From Thiotrichaceae bacterium (GTDB lineage Bacteria > Pseudomonadota > Gammaproteobacteria > SZUA-140), in NCBI GenBank assembly GCA_002401765.2, contig NVTY02000024.1, forward strand, positions 69,600 to 120,915: a stretch of 51,316 nt of DNA. The letters run 5' to 3'. Both the position numbers and the translations under genes were made by a program. Below, piece after piece: positions 16,172 to 25,359 of this stretch. The first letter of the stretch is position 1, and each line of letters begins with the position of its first letter. The notes below the pieces were generated by a model. It saw only the letters and a program-made list of their open reading frames with translations. It was not told where the DNA came from and did not search any database.

Positions 16172-16723
16172 ATGGGGAAAAAGTTTCAAAACATATCTGA
16201 TGAATTAATAATATTTATATCAGAACAGAAGATTTTTTTTGTTGGCACTGCTGCCGCATCTGGTACGGTTAATATTTCGCCCAAAGGAATGGACTCGCTT
16301 CGGGTATTAAATAAAAACCAGGTTATTTGGCTGAACTTAACTGGCAGTGGCAGCGAGACATCAGCCCACATTCAAGAAAACCAAAGAATGACTTTAATGT
16401 TTTGTGCCTTTGAAGGAAAGCCAATAATTCTTCGCTTATACGGACAAGCCCGTGTGATTCACAAAAATGATAGCGATTGGGAAAAATACAGATCACTGCT
16501 CCCTCAGATTGCTGGGGCACGCCAAATATTCGACCTAACAGTCGCATTAGTTCAAACCTCATGCGGTATGTCCGTACCACTACTGACATATATAGAAGAT
16601 AGAGATTTACTCAAAATTTGGGCGGAAAAGAGCGGCCCAGAAAAATTAGAAAAATACTGGGCGAAAAACAACCAAATAAGCCTGGACGGTAAAGCGACCC
16701 ATATAATCGATAAAAATACCTAG
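16172..16723 (+). CDS. Pyridoxamine 5'-phosphate oxidase-like flavin protein
   Basis: This 183-residue protein belongs to the split-barrel PNPOx-like superfamily, whose members bind FMN or F420 and reduce varied substrates. The N-terminus ELIIFISEQKIFFVGTAAAS, the block VNISPKGMDSLRVLN and VIWLNLTGSGSETSAHI, followed by ERMTLMFCAF-like and ILRLYGQARVI strands, fit that group. True PdxH is longer and has other signatures, so it is not PdxH. A basic C-terminal tail follows a possible helix EKLEKYWAKNN. It is monocistronic; the upstream ribosome site is poor (GAGAGGCATTC about 15 bases before ATG). The substrate is unknown. Confidence 0.85.
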   Translation: MGKKFQNISDELIIFISEQKIFFVGTAAASGTVNISPKGMDSLRVLNKNQVIWLNLTGSGSETSAHIQENQRMTLMFCAFEGKPIILRLYGQARVIHKNDSDWEKYRSLLPQIAGARQIFDLTVALVQTSCGMSVPLLTYIEDRDLLKIWAEKSGPEKLEKYWAKNNQISLDGKATHIIDKNT

Positions 16724-17037
16724 CAAAACTGATGAAAAGGGCCAAGGCACATGAGGCTTTTCCCTCCGATATTCGGCCATCAACCGTTAATTAATTTCTC
16801 TTTGCTATCGCAAGACAGCTGCACGACTCTGCCTAATACTCGTGATAACAGCGGCCGAGAAAAACTGAAACCGGCTTGTGCTGAATACAGCTGAGTGCTA
16901 ATTTAAGCAAAAGCACTTCTATTTTGGGATTTCGTAAAAAAAACAGCTAAAATAGACCATGCATGGCGATCACATATCACGGCGGCACGCAATCGTATAT
17001 TTTCAGCCAACTGACTTAGCAATAGAGGAGCATAAAA
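16724..17037. other. Intergenic region
   Basis: About 310 bases with no gene supported. The right end supplies a good ribosome site (AATAGAGGAG, 17021-17030) for the very small reading frame that follows. Confidence 0.4.
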
Positions 17038-17109
17038 TTGGATCTATTAATAGCAATCATCATCGTGGGCATTGGCTGGCTAATATTCAGGCGTAAAGAA
17101 AAAAAGTGA
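17038..17109 (+). CDS. Possible 23-residue membrane miniprotein
   Basis: A TTG-initiated frame of 23 codons reads M-DLLIAIIIVGIGWLIFRRKEKK. It has one hydrophobic helix followed by a strongly basic tail, the usual shape of bacterial single-pass small membrane proteins with an inside C-terminus. A GAGGAG ribosome site lies seven bases before the start. Support comes only from this arrangement; no homologue is known to me and its neighbours give no functional hint. Confidence 0.4.
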   Translation: MDLLIAIIIVGIGWLIFRRKEKK

Positions 17110-17254
17110 CTTCTCGCCAGCATTAACACAGTTAATGGCCTAGCCGTGAGGCTGTTAGCGGCGGCCGCTCCAGAAGCGATTTTTCAGCAATGGGATTAAA
17201 AAACCAAGCGAGCAAAATTCAGTACAATAACCACCCCGCTAAACAACAAGCTCT

Positions 17255-18082
17255 TTAGCGCCGATAACCTCGCGCCAAGGCGCGCGTTGAAAACTCTCGA
17301 CCCTTCAAGCCAACATTAACTTCAATATCCCTTGCATCATAAACAATCGTTGAATCTGTCCTGAAATTTTTCACAATTCCGGTTTCCCATACCCACGCCC
17401 CTTTGATTTTTCGCCAGGTGATAAGCTGTTTTTTGACCATCTTCATTTCTTTATCAAAATAGTCAACGCGGCTTTCAAGGCAGTGCTCCCAATCTTTACC
17501 CTTGCTAAACCATGAGATACGTTTGCCATAAACAGGATCATGCTTGGGAATACTTTCAACAATATAGAACGCCTTCCCTTCCACCGTTCGTTCTTCAACA
17601 AAACGGTACTCATCTTCATCGATATCACGTACCCGTAGGTCATCATCACTAAAGCCCCAATCCATCTCCTCAGGCGAACGTTTTGAAATTCGCTTTACGA
17701 TGCGCATCTCTGGCAAATAGACCCACTGATCTGCCAGCCTATCGCTACCATTTGTATAACCCCAGCGCATAAAAGCCAGCCCCTTGTTATGCGCCGATGC
17801 AGTGTAAAGTACGACCTTATCGACAATGCCATCTTGTCCACCATAGCTTTTCCACAAACGAATATATTCACTGAAGACTTTCCTGCCATTGGTCAACGTA
17901 TTGGTGACCAGCAAACGAGAACGTTGATCTTCCCCGCCATTTTTGTAATAACAATGCTCGACTATTTCAGCTCCACTCAACGCTTGAGTCACGCGACCAG
18001 GTGCTTCAGCAGCAATAACAAAGGGATAGAATAGCGCCAAAACTGTCGTCGCAATCACTTGAACAATAGCCCGCTGATTCAT
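17255..18082 (-). CDS. LolA-like outer membrane lipoprotein-sorting family protein
   Basis: A 275-residue exported protein. Residues 1-25 form a signal peptide ending in AAEA. The body, with CYYKNGGEDQRSRLLVTNTL, YTASAHNKGLAFMRWGYTNG, QWVYLPEMRIVKRIS and EEMDWGFSDDDLRVRDIDED, matches the large LolA-like family annotated as outer membrane lipoprotein-sorting proteins. These often accompany RND-type exporters, but none lies here. The start is three bases after the lnt stop, with a GGAG box inside the lnt end, so it is the last gene of the lnt operon. Linkage to apolipoprotein N-acyltransferase suggests an envelope lipid or lipoprotein role; the specific ligand is unknown. Confidence 0.82.
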   Translation of the reverse strand: MNQRAIVQVIATTVLALFYPFVIAAEAPGRVTQALSGAEIVEHCYYKNGGEDQRSRLLVTNTLTNGRKVFSEYIRLWKSYGGQDGIVDKVVLYTASAHNKGLAFMRWGYTNGSDRLADQWVYLPEMRIVKRISKRSPEEMDWGFSDDDLRVRDIDEDEYRFVEERTVEGKAFYIVESIPKHDPVYGKRISWFSKGKDWEHCLESRVDYFDKEMKMVKKQLITWRKIKGAWVWETGIVKNFRTDSTIVYDARDIEVNVGLKGREFSTRALARGYRR

Positions 18083-18085
18083 GCC

Positions 18086-19585
18086 TCACATAACTCCTTT
18101 CTGCCGCCTAACGAGAGGCACTGCCATCATCCCCAGAATCAAAACTAATATGGCCGAGTTACCCACCATTACATAAGGTGTCGCGCCTTGCATTGGCACC
18201 ACAGTGCCACTCAACGTCGTTTCTTCAAACTGTGGTGCAATTGATTGAAAGCGCCCCTGATGATCAATGATCGCGGAAATCCCTGTATTGGTTGCCCTTA
18301 ATAGCGGCCGGCCACTCTCTTTAGCGCGCATCCGTGCAATCTGCAGGTGTTGATGCGGTGCACTTGAATCCGCAAACCAGGCATCGTTACTCACATTAAC
18401 CAGTAGCGTTGCCTCTGGTAGCTGCATAATCACCTCTTCACCAAAAGCATCTTCAAAACAAATAGAGATGCCCACCTTTTGCCCTGCCATCGGTAGCGGG
18501 CGCTGATCATCTGATCCCGCACTGAAATCTGACATCGGTACCTGAATAATATCAACGAGTACCGACAACCACTCTTTTAGTGGCAGGTATTCAGTAAACG
18601 GCACCAGATGACGCTTGTGATAAAAACCGGTGGCGCTACCGAGACTCATCATCGTATTGTAGTACTGGCGCGTCTCTCTATCGAGATAGACCAGTCCCAA
18701 TAAGATATCCGTATGATTCAAACGTGCCTCTTCAGCAAGCCCGGCAAGAAAATTAGTTGATTCATGGAAAAATGTGGGCAACGCCGTTTCCGGCCAGATA
18801 ATCAGGTCACTCTCCCAGTTTTCACGTGTCAGCTGCGCATACAGATCAATGGTGGGGGCCTTCATTGACGGCAGCCACTTTAATTCTTGCGGGATATTAC
18901 CCTGTATCAATGTCACCTTCATCGGCTCACCGGCAGGCGATACCCAGTTCATCTGAGCCGCCAACAAACCACCACACCACAACAGTGCCAACGCAATAAT
19001 ATGACATGATTTTTGACCAATATAGATATTGCGAATCACAATCGCGATAAATGCAGCGCTGAGTGCAACGGCCAGTGAGACACCATAAACACCCAGCAAC
19101 GGGGCATAACCAGCGAGTGGTGTTTCGATCTGGCTATAGCCCACATTGAGCCATGGCAGCCCTGTAAACATCCAGCCACGGACCCATTCAAGCAGCACCC
19201 ATACCGCCGGAAAACACCACAACAACGTTGCCGTAGCTGACAAGTTAAAGTGCTGTCTGAACTTAACCGCCACGCCACCAGTCATTGCAAGAAAGGTCGC
19301 GAACACCAATACAAACACCGAGGTGATAAAGAGCGAGAGTACAAAGCCAACATGGCCATAATGGTACATGCTAATAAAAACCCACCACACACCGACACCA
19401 AACATACTGGTGCCAAACAACAAACCGCGCCACATTGCACGGCGCGCAGTACTGTCAAGCCAGATGAGAAAGATGGTGACTAACGAAACAATCGCCAGCG
19501 GGTAATAATCATAAGGCGCAAATGCAAACGGTAACAACCCGCCTGCAATCAATGCCAGTAAATCGCCGCGCCATGTTGCGAACAT
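18086..19585 (-). CDS. lnt: Apolipoprotein N-acyltransferase
   Basis: Lnt adds the third acyl chain to the N-terminal cysteine of lipoproteins in the inner membrane. The 499-residue protein has six or so N-terminal membrane helices (LLALIAGGLLPFAFAPYDYY onward), then a nitrilase-like periplasmic domain from about 220. The catalytic triad regions are visible: glutamate in IIWPETALPTF, lysine in the YHKRHLVPFTEYLP block, cysteine in ISICFEDAFGEE. A final helix (SAILVLILGMMAVPLV) closes the protein. ATG 19585 follows a GAGGG box; TTG 19588 is also in frame. It lies 14 bases after ybeX in the conserved gammaproteobacterial order. Confidence 0.97.
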   Translation of the reverse strand: MFATWRGDLLALIAGGLLPFAFAPYDYYPLAIVSLVTIFLIWLDSTARRAMWRGLLFGTSMFGVGVWWVFISMYHYGHVGFVLSLFITSVFVLVFATFLAMTGGVAVKFRQHFNLSATATLLWCFPAVWVLLEWVRGWMFTGLPWLNVGYSQIETPLAGYAPLLGVYGVSLAVALSAAFIAIVIRNIYIGQKSCHIIALALLWCGGLLAAQMNWVSPAGEPMKVTLIQGNIPQELKWLPSMKAPTIDLYAQLTRENWESDLIIWPETALPTFFHESTNFLAGLAEEARLNHTDILLGLVYLDRETRQYYNTMMSLGSATGFYHKRHLVPFTEYLPLKEWLSVLVDIIQVPMSDFSAGSDDQRPLPMAGQKVGISICFEDAFGEEVIMQLPEATLLVNVSNDAWFADSSAPHQHLQIARMRAKESGRPLLRATNTGISAIIDHQGRFQSIAPQFEETTLSGTVVPMQGATPYVMVGNSAILVLILGMMAVPLVRRQKGVM

Positions 19586-19599
19586 CAAGCGCCACCCTC

Positions 19600-20472
19600 T
19601 TATTTATCAGTCGTTGAAGTAGTCGTGCCTTCTACCTGCAAGCTCATTTGTAATAGATGAATACGCCGACTATCAGCATGCAGTACCTTGAAGTGAAAGC
19701 GGCCAATCTCACATTTCTCGCCGCGTTGAGGCAGGTGACCAAATGAACGCATCATTAAGCCACCAATCGTATCGCAATCGTTATCACTGAATTCAGATTC
19801 AAAATAGTCATTGAACTCATCGATCGGCGTGAGCGCCTTAACGGTAAAGTTAACATCACTGTGTTTCATGATATAGCTATCTTCCGCGACATCATGCTCA
19901 TCAATAATTTCACCGACAATCTGCTCCAGCACATCTTCAATCGTCACCAACCCGTCAATACCACCGTACTCATCAACGACAATTGCCATGTGGTTTCGAC
20001 TGGCTCGAAAGTCTTTCAATAAAACATTAAGGCGCTTGCTATCAGGAATAAATGCCGCCGGGCGCAGTACGTCACGCACATTAAAGGACTTGCTTCCATT
20101 AAGTGCATAGGGCAATAGATCCTTTGCCAGCAGAATACCCTCTACTTCATCCTTGCCATCGCCGATGACGGGGAAACGGGAATGGGCTGATTTAACAATC
20201 ACAGGCAAAATTTCTTTCAGTGGTGCATCGCGCTCCACTACCACCATCTGCGAACGCGGGATCATAATGTCCCGCACTTGCATCTCGGAAACTTCCAGTA
20301 CCCCTTCAATCATCGTCAGCGCATCAGCATCCAGCAGATGGCGCTGTTGGGACTCACGCAGGGTCTCGATAAGTTCGACACGATCCGCCGGCTCCTGTGC
20401 AAATGCCTTCTTCAATTTACCTAAGAAGCCATCTTTTGCAGTCGCCGGCTCAGGCGATCGGTCGCTATTCAT
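19600..20472 (-). CDS. ybeX: CorC/YbeX CBS-domain protein
   Basis: A 290-residue cytosolic protein of the HlyC/CorC family. Two CBS domains (about 65-185; MIPRSQMVVVERDAPL, SRFPVIGDGKDEVEGILLAK, NHMAIVVDEYGGIDGLVTIE) are followed by a CorC/HlyC transporter-associated domain (about 200-280). There is no membrane part, as in E. coli YbeX, which was linked to magnesium/cobalt efflux and is now associated with ribosome metabolism through its operon with YbeY and YbeZ. The ATG start is 60 bases after ybeY's stop. Family and operon identity are secure; the exact biochemical role remains open in the literature. Confidence 0.95.
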   Translation of the reverse strand: MNSDRSPEPATAKDGFLGKLKKAFAQEPADRVELIETLRESQQRHLLDADALTMIEGVLEVSEMQVRDIMIPRSQMVVVERDAPLKEILPVIVKSAHSRFPVIGDGKDEVEGILLAKDLLPYALNGSKSFNVRDVLRPAAFIPDSKRLNVLLKDFRASRNHMAIVVDEYGGIDGLVTIEDVLEQIVGEIIDEHDVAEDSYIMKHSDVNFTVKALTPIDEFNDYFESEFSDNDCDTIGGLMMRSFGHLPQRGEKCEIGRFHFKVLHADSRRIHLLQMSLQVEGTTTSTTDK

Positions 20473-20532
20473 GGTTGTCCTATTCCTGGTTTCATTGGTT
20501 CTCCGCTCATCAAATCTAAAATCACCTTCATA

Positions 20533-21042
20533 TTACACCTCGCCATCATCCACATATGGGTCGCTGAATCCCAAGTATGCCATGATCTTTATCTCTAAAC
20601 CTTCCATTTCACGTGCCTCGCTATCATCAACATGGTCATAACCACGCAGGTGTAACACCCCGTGCACCACGAGATGGGCCCAGTGAGCACGTACAGTTTT
20701 ACCTTGCACATGCGCTTCTTGCTCCACCAATGGGACGCAGATAATAAGATCTCCCAACAGCGGCAGCGGCACATCGACTGGCGCCTCAAATGGAAATGAG
20801 AGCACATTAGTCGGCCCCTGCATATCACGGTACTGCTCGTTGAGCGCCGCACTTTCATCGCTTTCAACCAGCCGAATGGTAAGCTCAACCTCGTCCATTG
20901 CACCTTCAAGCGCTGCCGTAACCCACTGTTCCAGGTCTGCCTGTACAGGTAGATCAGCCTCTTGCGATTGCGACAATGCAAGCTGTAAATCTAGCACTAA
21001 GTCCAGCTCAATGCCCTCGGGCTGCTCGGGTTCAACGTCCAC
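20533..21042 (-). CDS. ybeY: Endoribonuclease YbeY (16S rRNA maturation)
   Basis: YbeY is a zinc-dependent endoribonuclease involved in 16S rRNA 3'-end maturation and 70S quality control. The metal site HGVLHLRGYDH gives the H-x3-H-x5-H motif near the C-terminus, and NVLSFPFEAP and GDLIICVP are family blocks. The start chosen is GTG 21042 (V-D-V-E-P), 11 bases inside the phoH end with an AGAGGG box upstream; this gives 169 residues, the usual length plus a short acidic N-terminus. The longer frame to 21159 runs inside phoH and is unlikely. Overlap with phoH implies coupled translation. Confidence 0.93.
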   Translation of the reverse strand: MDVEPEQPEGIELDLVLDLQLALSQSQEADLPVQADLEQWVTAALEGAMDEVELTIRLVESDESAALNEQYRDMQGPTNVLSFPFEAPVDVPLPLLGDLIICVPLVEQEAHVQGKTVRAHWAHLVVHGVLHLRGYDHVDDSEAREMEGLEIKIMAYLGFSDPYVDDGEV

Positions 21043-22036
21043 GCCGTCCGCCCTCTTTCTCTTCCTGCGCTTCGATGGCAGCATAGGCCTGCACGATGCG
21101 CTGCACCAGCGGATGACGCACCACATCCTGCGACTCAAAGAAGGTAAAGCTAATACCATCGATATCCTTCAATACATCAATCACATGCCGTAATCCTGAG
21201 TCACTACCGCGCGGTAAATCAACCTGTGTCACGTCGCCAGTTACCACCACTGTCGAACCAAAACCAACACGGGTCAAAAACATTTTCATCTGTTCAACGG
21301 TCGTGTTTTGCGCCTCATCAAGAATGATAAAGGCCTCATTCAAGGTACGGCCACGCATATAGGCAAGCGGAGCCACTTCTATTACATTTTGTTCGATCAA
21401 TTTGGCAACACGCTCAAAACCCAGCATTTCATAAAGGGCATCATAGAGCGGGCGAAGATAGGGGTCGATCTTCTGCGACAGGTCCCCCGGTAAAAAACCG
21501 AGCCGCTCACCAGCCTCAACCGCTGGGCGCACCAACAATATACGGCGCACTTCTTCTTTTTCCAACGCCTCAACGGCACAGGCAACTGCCAAATAAGTTT
21601 TACCCGTACCGGCAGGGCCAACACCAAAGTTGATCTCTTGACTTAAAATACGCTGTAAGTACAACGCCTGATTAATTCCGCGTCCTTTGATGGCTCCCTT
21701 TTTGGTCTGAATCTGCACGCTATCTAGTACTTGCTGCTGTAACTCTTTCAGCGCGGGAGCAGAGTGCAATGCCAACTGAACCTGCGAAGGAGAAAGCCTT
21801 CCACCGTCGGTTTCCGCATACAGCGTCTTTAACAATTTACTTGCCTCGATCACGGCATCGGGATTCCCCACCAAGCGGAAATCATGCCCACGATTGCTGA
21901 TCTCAATACCGAAGTGCGCCTCAATCTGGCGCAAATGGCCATCAAACTGGCCACAAAGTTCAGCCAAACGCGGGTTGTCGACAGGCTCTAAAAGCAGTTC
22001 ACTAATCTGTTGATTATCACTCAAAATGGGATTCAC
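21032..22036 (-). CDS. ybeZ: PhoH-like ATPase YbeZ
   Basis: A 334-residue cytosolic P-loop ATPase of the PhoH family. An N-terminal KH-like region (about 15-75; RLAELCGQFDGHLRQIEAHF) is followed by the ATPase core with Walker A GPAGTGKTYLA (about 139-149), Walker B AFIILDEAQN and the sensor block VVTGDVTQVDLPRG. It pairs with YbeY in ribosome-linked RNA metabolism. It starts with GTG at 22036; no good ribosome site is visible. The last codons overlap ybeY. miaB lies 90 bases upstream in the same direction, so miaB-ybeZ-ybeY-ybeX-lnt may form one transcription unit. Confidence 0.95.
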   Translation of the reverse strand: MNPILSDNQQISELLLEPVDNPRLAELCGQFDGHLRQIEAHFGIEISNRGHDFRLVGNPDAVIEASKLLKTLYAETDGGRLSPSQVQLALHSAPALKELQQQVLDSVQIQTKKGAIKGRGINQALYLQRILSQEINFGVGPAGTGKTYLAVACAVEALEKEEVRRILLVRPAVEAGERLGFLPGDLSQKIDPYLRPLYDALYEMLGFERVAKLIEQNVIEVAPLAYMRGRTLNEAFIILDEAQNTTVEQMKMFLTRVGFGSTVVVTGDVTQVDLPRGSDSGLRHVIDVLKDIDGISFTFFESQDVVRHPLVQRIVQAYAAIEAQEEKEGGRRGR

Positions 22037-22126
22037 ATATTTAAAAGTAAAAGAAAACAGAACACATCGACTTAAATCACCGAGATGTCTGTACGCGGTT
22101 GGTCGCTATCTATATTGATTAGTTCG

Positions 22127-23476
22127 CTAAGCAACATGACGGCTATTAGGCGGCCCAATCAACTCACCACGCAGAGAATTAGGCAGTGCTTCGGTAACGC
22201 GTACATTGGCAAACTGACCAATCAACGATTGATCCGCGGTGAAGTTAACCCAACGATTATTATCGGTACGTCCTGCCACTTGTGCAGGGTCTTTTTTTGA
22301 TACTCGCTCCACCAGCACTCGCTGCTCAGTACCGACCATTGAGGCGCTAATACCAGCCGTCATCTCAATAATGCGCTTCTGCAGTTGCGCCAGGCGCTGC
22401 TGTTTAACTGCATGCGGCACATCGTCAGGGAATGCGGCCGCTGGCGTACCCGGGCGCGCACTGTAGATAAAACTAAACGAATGATCAAAACCGATATCTT
22501 CAATCAGTGCCATGGTCGCACGGTGATCGGCATCCGACTCACCCGGAAAGCCGATAATAAAATCAGACGAGATGCTGATGTCGGGGCGAATTTCACGCAG
22601 GCGACGAATCTTTGATTTATATTCCAGCACGGTATGGCCGCGCTTCATTGCACCCAAGATACGATCCGAGCCACTCTGCACAGGCAGATGTAGATGACTC
22701 ACCAGTTCAGGCACTTCACGATAAGCGTCAATCAAGCTGTCACTGAATTCTACTGGGTGTGAGGTGGTAAAACGAATCCGCTCAATGCCATCGATGCTGG
22801 CAACATAAGTGATCAACAGGGCAAGATCTGCCTCAGTGCCATCGTCCATCTCATGACGATAGGCGTTGACGTTCTGCCCGAGTAGATTCACCTCACGCAC
22901 CCCTTGATTCGCGAGCGATGAAATTTCGCTCAGCACGTCATCAAACGGGCGGCTAAACTCTTCACCTCGGGTATAAGGCACCACGCAGAATGTGCAATAT
23001 TTACTACACCCTTCCATAATTGAAACAAACGCCGTCGGGCCATTGGCCTTCGGTTCTGGCAGGCAGTCAAATTTCTCAATCTCGGGAAAACTAATATCGA
23101 TCACTGGCCGGCGCTGCTGCTTCACTGCACTCAACATTTCTGGCAAACGGTGAAATGTCTGCGGGCCAAATACCAGATCAACAAACGGTGCGCGCTCACG
23201 AATCGCCTCGCCTTCCTGACTAGCAACACAACCACCCACACCAATCACGATATTGGGCTGTTTCTCTTTCATTTCGCGCCAGCGGCCCAGCTGATGGAAT
23301 ACTTTTTCCTGCGCCTTTTCACGAATCGAGCAAGTGTTGAGCAGCAGAATATCCGCCTCGTCAGCGGAATCAACCAGCTGAGCGCCGTGCGATGCTGCGA
23401 GCACCTCCGCCATTTTGTCAGAGTCATATTCGTTCATCTGACAACCAAAGGTCTTAATAAATAATTTGTGCGCCAT
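22127..23476 (-). CDS. miaB: tRNA methylthiotransferase MiaB
   Basis: MiaB is a radical-SAM enzyme that methylthiolates i6A37 of tRNAs to ms2i6A. The 449-residue protein has all three domains. The N-terminal UPF0004 part has conserved cysteines in [23 protein letters not shown] and GVGGCVASQ. The radical-SAM core has the cluster motif CSKYCTFC and [10 protein letters not shown]-terminal TRAM domain begins near [11 protein letters not shown]. The block [12 protein letters not shown] and the signature [11 protein letters not shown] are typical. ATG 23476 gives the standard start. It is the first gene of the conserved minus-strand block. Confidence 0.97.
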   Translation of the reverse strand: MAHKLFIKTFGCQMNEYDSDKMAEVLAASHGAQLVDSADEADILLLNTCSIREKAQEKVFHQLGRWREMKEKQPNIVIGVGGCVASQEGEAIRERAPFVDLVFGPQTFHRLPEMLSAVKQQRRPVIDISFPEIEKFDCLPEPKANGPTAFVSIMEGCSKYCTFCVVPYTRGEEFSRPFDDVLSEISSLANQGVREVNLLGQNVNAYRHEMDDGTEADLALLITYVASIDGIERIRFTTSHPVEFSDSLIDAYREVPELVSHLHLPVQSGSDRILGAMKRGHTVLEYKSKIRRLREIRPDISISSDFIIGFPGESDADHRATMALIEDIGFDHSFSFIYSARPGTPAAAFPDDVPHAVKQQRLAQLQKRIIEMTAGISASMVGTEQRVLVERVSKKDPAQVAGRTDNNRWVNFTADQSLIGQFANVRVTEALPNSLRGELIGPPNSRHVA

Positions 23477-23585
23477 CGTCGTACTATTTCAAATCCAAAA
23501 TTTACCATAAAGAACAGCGTAATTTACTACTTTTCCGGTGAAGTTTCCAGTCGGCCGTACATAGCCCCAACACCTCAAACGACGA

Positions 23586-23611
23586 CGGGCCGCAGCTTTC
23601 GCTGCAGCCCG
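23586..23611 (-). terminator. GC-rich hairpin downstream of amtB
   Basis: Arms GGGC-x-GCAGC and GCTGC-x-GCCC around a four-base loop form a stable stem with one mismatch, 21 bases after the amtB stop and between amtB and miaB. There is no long T-run on either side, so terminator function is likely but not certain. Confidence 0.5.
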
Positions 23612-23631
23612 CACCCAATCAAGCCTAACCT

Positions 23632-24831
23632 TTACGACTGTGAGTTTGGCGGCTCAGAACTAATCTTATGGATACTCAAATCCGCGCCATTAAACTCCTC
23701 TTCCTGCGTTAGGCGCAGCCCCACCACTTTTTTCAGCGTACCGTACACAATAACGCCGCCAATCAGCGCCACTGAAACACCCATCAGCGTACCAATTAGC
23801 TGAGACATGAAGCTAACGCCGCCCATACCACCGAGCGCTTCTAGGCCAAATATGCCTGCGGCAAGACCACCCCACACGCCACAGATGCCGTGCAGCGGCC
23901 ACACACCCAGCACGTCGTCGATCTTCCATTTGTTTTGCGTCAGCATAAATGTCCAGACAAACAGCCCCCCTGCAATCAAACCTGTCACCAACGCCCCCAT
24001 CGGGTGCATCACATCGGAACCTGCACAGATCGCCACCAATCCAGCCAACGGGCCATTATGGACAAAACCGGGGTCATTTTTACCCACCACTAGCGCCGCC
24101 AAAATACCGCCCACCATCGCCATGAGTGAGTTTACGGCCACCAGCCCACTGACGCTTTCGACGTTTTGCGCCGACATCACATTAAAGCCAAACCAGCCAA
24201 CCGTCAGAATCCACGCGCCTAGCGCTAGAAATGGAATACTTGAAGGCGGGTGCGCCGACACCATGCCATTCTTGCCATAGCGGCCGTGGCGCGCACCCAG
24301 AAAAATCACCGCCACCAACGCAATCCAGCCGCCCATTGCATGCACCACAACAGAGCCTGCAAAGTCATGAAAGCCCGCACCAAACTCAGCTTCTAACCAA
24401 TCCTGAATACCAAACGCACCATTCCAGGTAATCCCTTCGAAAAATGGGTAGATCGCACCAACCAACACGAAACTCGCCATCATCTGCGGGTAAAACTTAG
24501 CACGCTCTGCTATGCCACCCGAGATAATCGCCGGAATCGCAGCTGCAAATGTTAATAAAAAGAAAAACTTAACCAATTCATAGCCATTCTTTTCAGAGAG
24601 CGCCTGGGCACCATCAAAAAAGCTAACGCCATAAGCGACACTGTAGCCAATAAAGAAATAAGCAATGGTTGAAACAGCGAAATCACCAATGATTTTAACC
24701 AACGCATTCACCTGGTTCTTTTTACGAACCGTCCCCACTTCCAAAAATGCAAATCCAGCATGCATCGCTAGCACCATAATGGCACCCATCAATACAAATA
24801 AAACGTCAGAACCCGACTGAAGGGCTTCCAT
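23632..24831 (-). CDS. amtB: Ammonium transporter
   Basis: A 399-residue inner-membrane ammonium channel with about eleven helices. Family signatures include LMGAIMVLAMHAGFAFLEVG at the N-terminus, VHAMGGWIALVAVIFLGARH (twin-His pore region), GWFGFNVMSA and DVLGVWPLHGICGVWGGLAA. The ATG at 24831 is preceded by GAGGAGAG; an in-frame ATG 33 bases earlier lacks such a site. No glnK is present beside it, unlike most proteobacterial amtB loci. The upstream region holds a good sigma-54 -24/-12 element and two NtrC-like sites, so nitrogen-limited expression is expected. The protein is close to the usual length for AmtB without a cleaved leader. Confidence 0.96.
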   Translation of the reverse strand: MEALQSGSDVLFVLMGAIMVLAMHAGFAFLEVGTVRKKNQVNALVKIIGDFAVSTIAYFFIGYSVAYGVSFFDGAQALSEKNGYELVKFFFLLTFAAAIPAIISGGIAERAKFYPQMMASFVLVGAIYPFFEGITWNGAFGIQDWLEAEFGAGFHDFAGSVVVHAMGGWIALVAVIFLGARHGRYGKNGMVSAHPPSSIPFLALGAWILTVGWFGFNVMSAQNVESVSGLVAVNSLMAMVGGILAALVVGKNDPGFVHNGPLAGLVAICAGSDVMHPMGALVTGLIAGGLFVWTFMLTQNKWKIDDVLGVWPLHGICGVWGGLAAGIFGLEALGGMGGVSFMSQLIGTLMGVSVALIGGVIVYGTLKKVVGLRLTQEEEFNGADLSIHKISSEPPNSQS

Positions 24832-24879
24832 AACACTCTCCTCATGCGCTAAAACAGTGAACACTTATACCGCGAGACA

Positions 24880-24895
24880 AGCAAGAAGCAAACCA
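24880..24895 (-). promoter_or_regulatory. Sigma-54 promoter of amtB
   Basis: On the minus strand TGGTTTGCTTCTTGCT has GG and GC exactly ten bases apart and a TTGCT -12 element, matching TGGYRY-N5-TTGCW apart from one or two positions of the -24 hexamer. Transcription would start near 24870, about 40 bases before the amtB ATG. RNA polymerase with sigma-54 needs an activator, and two NtrC-like sites lie upstream. Confidence 0.65.
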
Positions 24896-24953
24896 GACAA
24901 ATAAATCTGTTTAAAATCAAAGATAAATAAGAAATACGCGGGGGGGGCTTTTC

Positions 24954-24968
24954 GCACTAAAATAGCGC
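24954..24968. promoter_or_regulatory. NtrC-binding-like site 1
   Basis: GCACTAAAATAGCGC matches the core GCACCAAAATGGTGC at 12 of 15 positions. Its centre is about 90 bases upstream of the predicted amtB start point, a normal NtrC enhancer distance. Confidence 0.55.
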
Positions 24969-24995
24969 GATAGCGATGACATTGACTCTTTTTGA

Positions 24996-25012
24996 TGCAA
25001 CTCGGAAATGCA
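24996..25012. promoter_or_regulatory. NtrC-binding-like site 2
   Basis: TGCAACTCGGAAATGCA keeps the outer TGCA half-sites of the 17-base NtrC consensus with the same spacing but a poor centre. It lies about 43 bases upstream of site 1, close to four helical turns, as in paired NtrC enhancers. Confidence 0.35.
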
Positions 25013-25173
25013 AATAGCGAAAACCGCCCTATTATAGCCCACCTAAATGCATTGATGGCGTTAACCTACAAGCAACTCATCAGCCAAACGCCTAACATTC
25101 AGCTACTTGCAGCGCCTATCAGCCACATTGGGCTGTAGAACGACAACTTCCACTACCGACAAATAACGCCCTC

Positions 25174-25359
25174 TTAACGGCGTTTTCGACGATTCTGCTC
25201 TTCTTTCACATATACCAGTGTCTCATCTTCTGGCGCCACATCTTCCGACCACTGCTTACTCGTGTCAGTTGACGATTTCAAATGAACGGCGACCGCTGCG
25301 CCAATAACACCGCCCAATGTGAAAGCCACCAATATTGCTTCTATCATCATGTCCATCAT
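25174..25359 (-). CDS. Small single-pass membrane protein, unknown
   Basis: A 61-residue protein with one N-terminal hydrophobic helix (MIEAILVAFTLGGVIGAAVA), then a polar segment (SEDVAPEDETLVYV) and a very basic tail (EEQNRRKRR). The ATG at 25359 is preceded by GGAGG eight bases upstream; a TTG five codons earlier lies inside that ribosome site and is rejected. I recognise no family. It lies 340 bases upstream of amtB in the same direction, but the sigma-54 region between them argues for separate transcription. Confidence 0.65.
   Translation of the reverse strand: MMDMMIEAILVAFTLGGVIGAAVAVHLKSSTDTSKQWSEDVAPEDETLVYVKEEQNRRKRR

Noticed and set aside
21043..21159. Long N-terminus for YbeY
   Set aside because: It lies wholly inside phoH in another frame, and the GTG at 21042 gives the usual family length.
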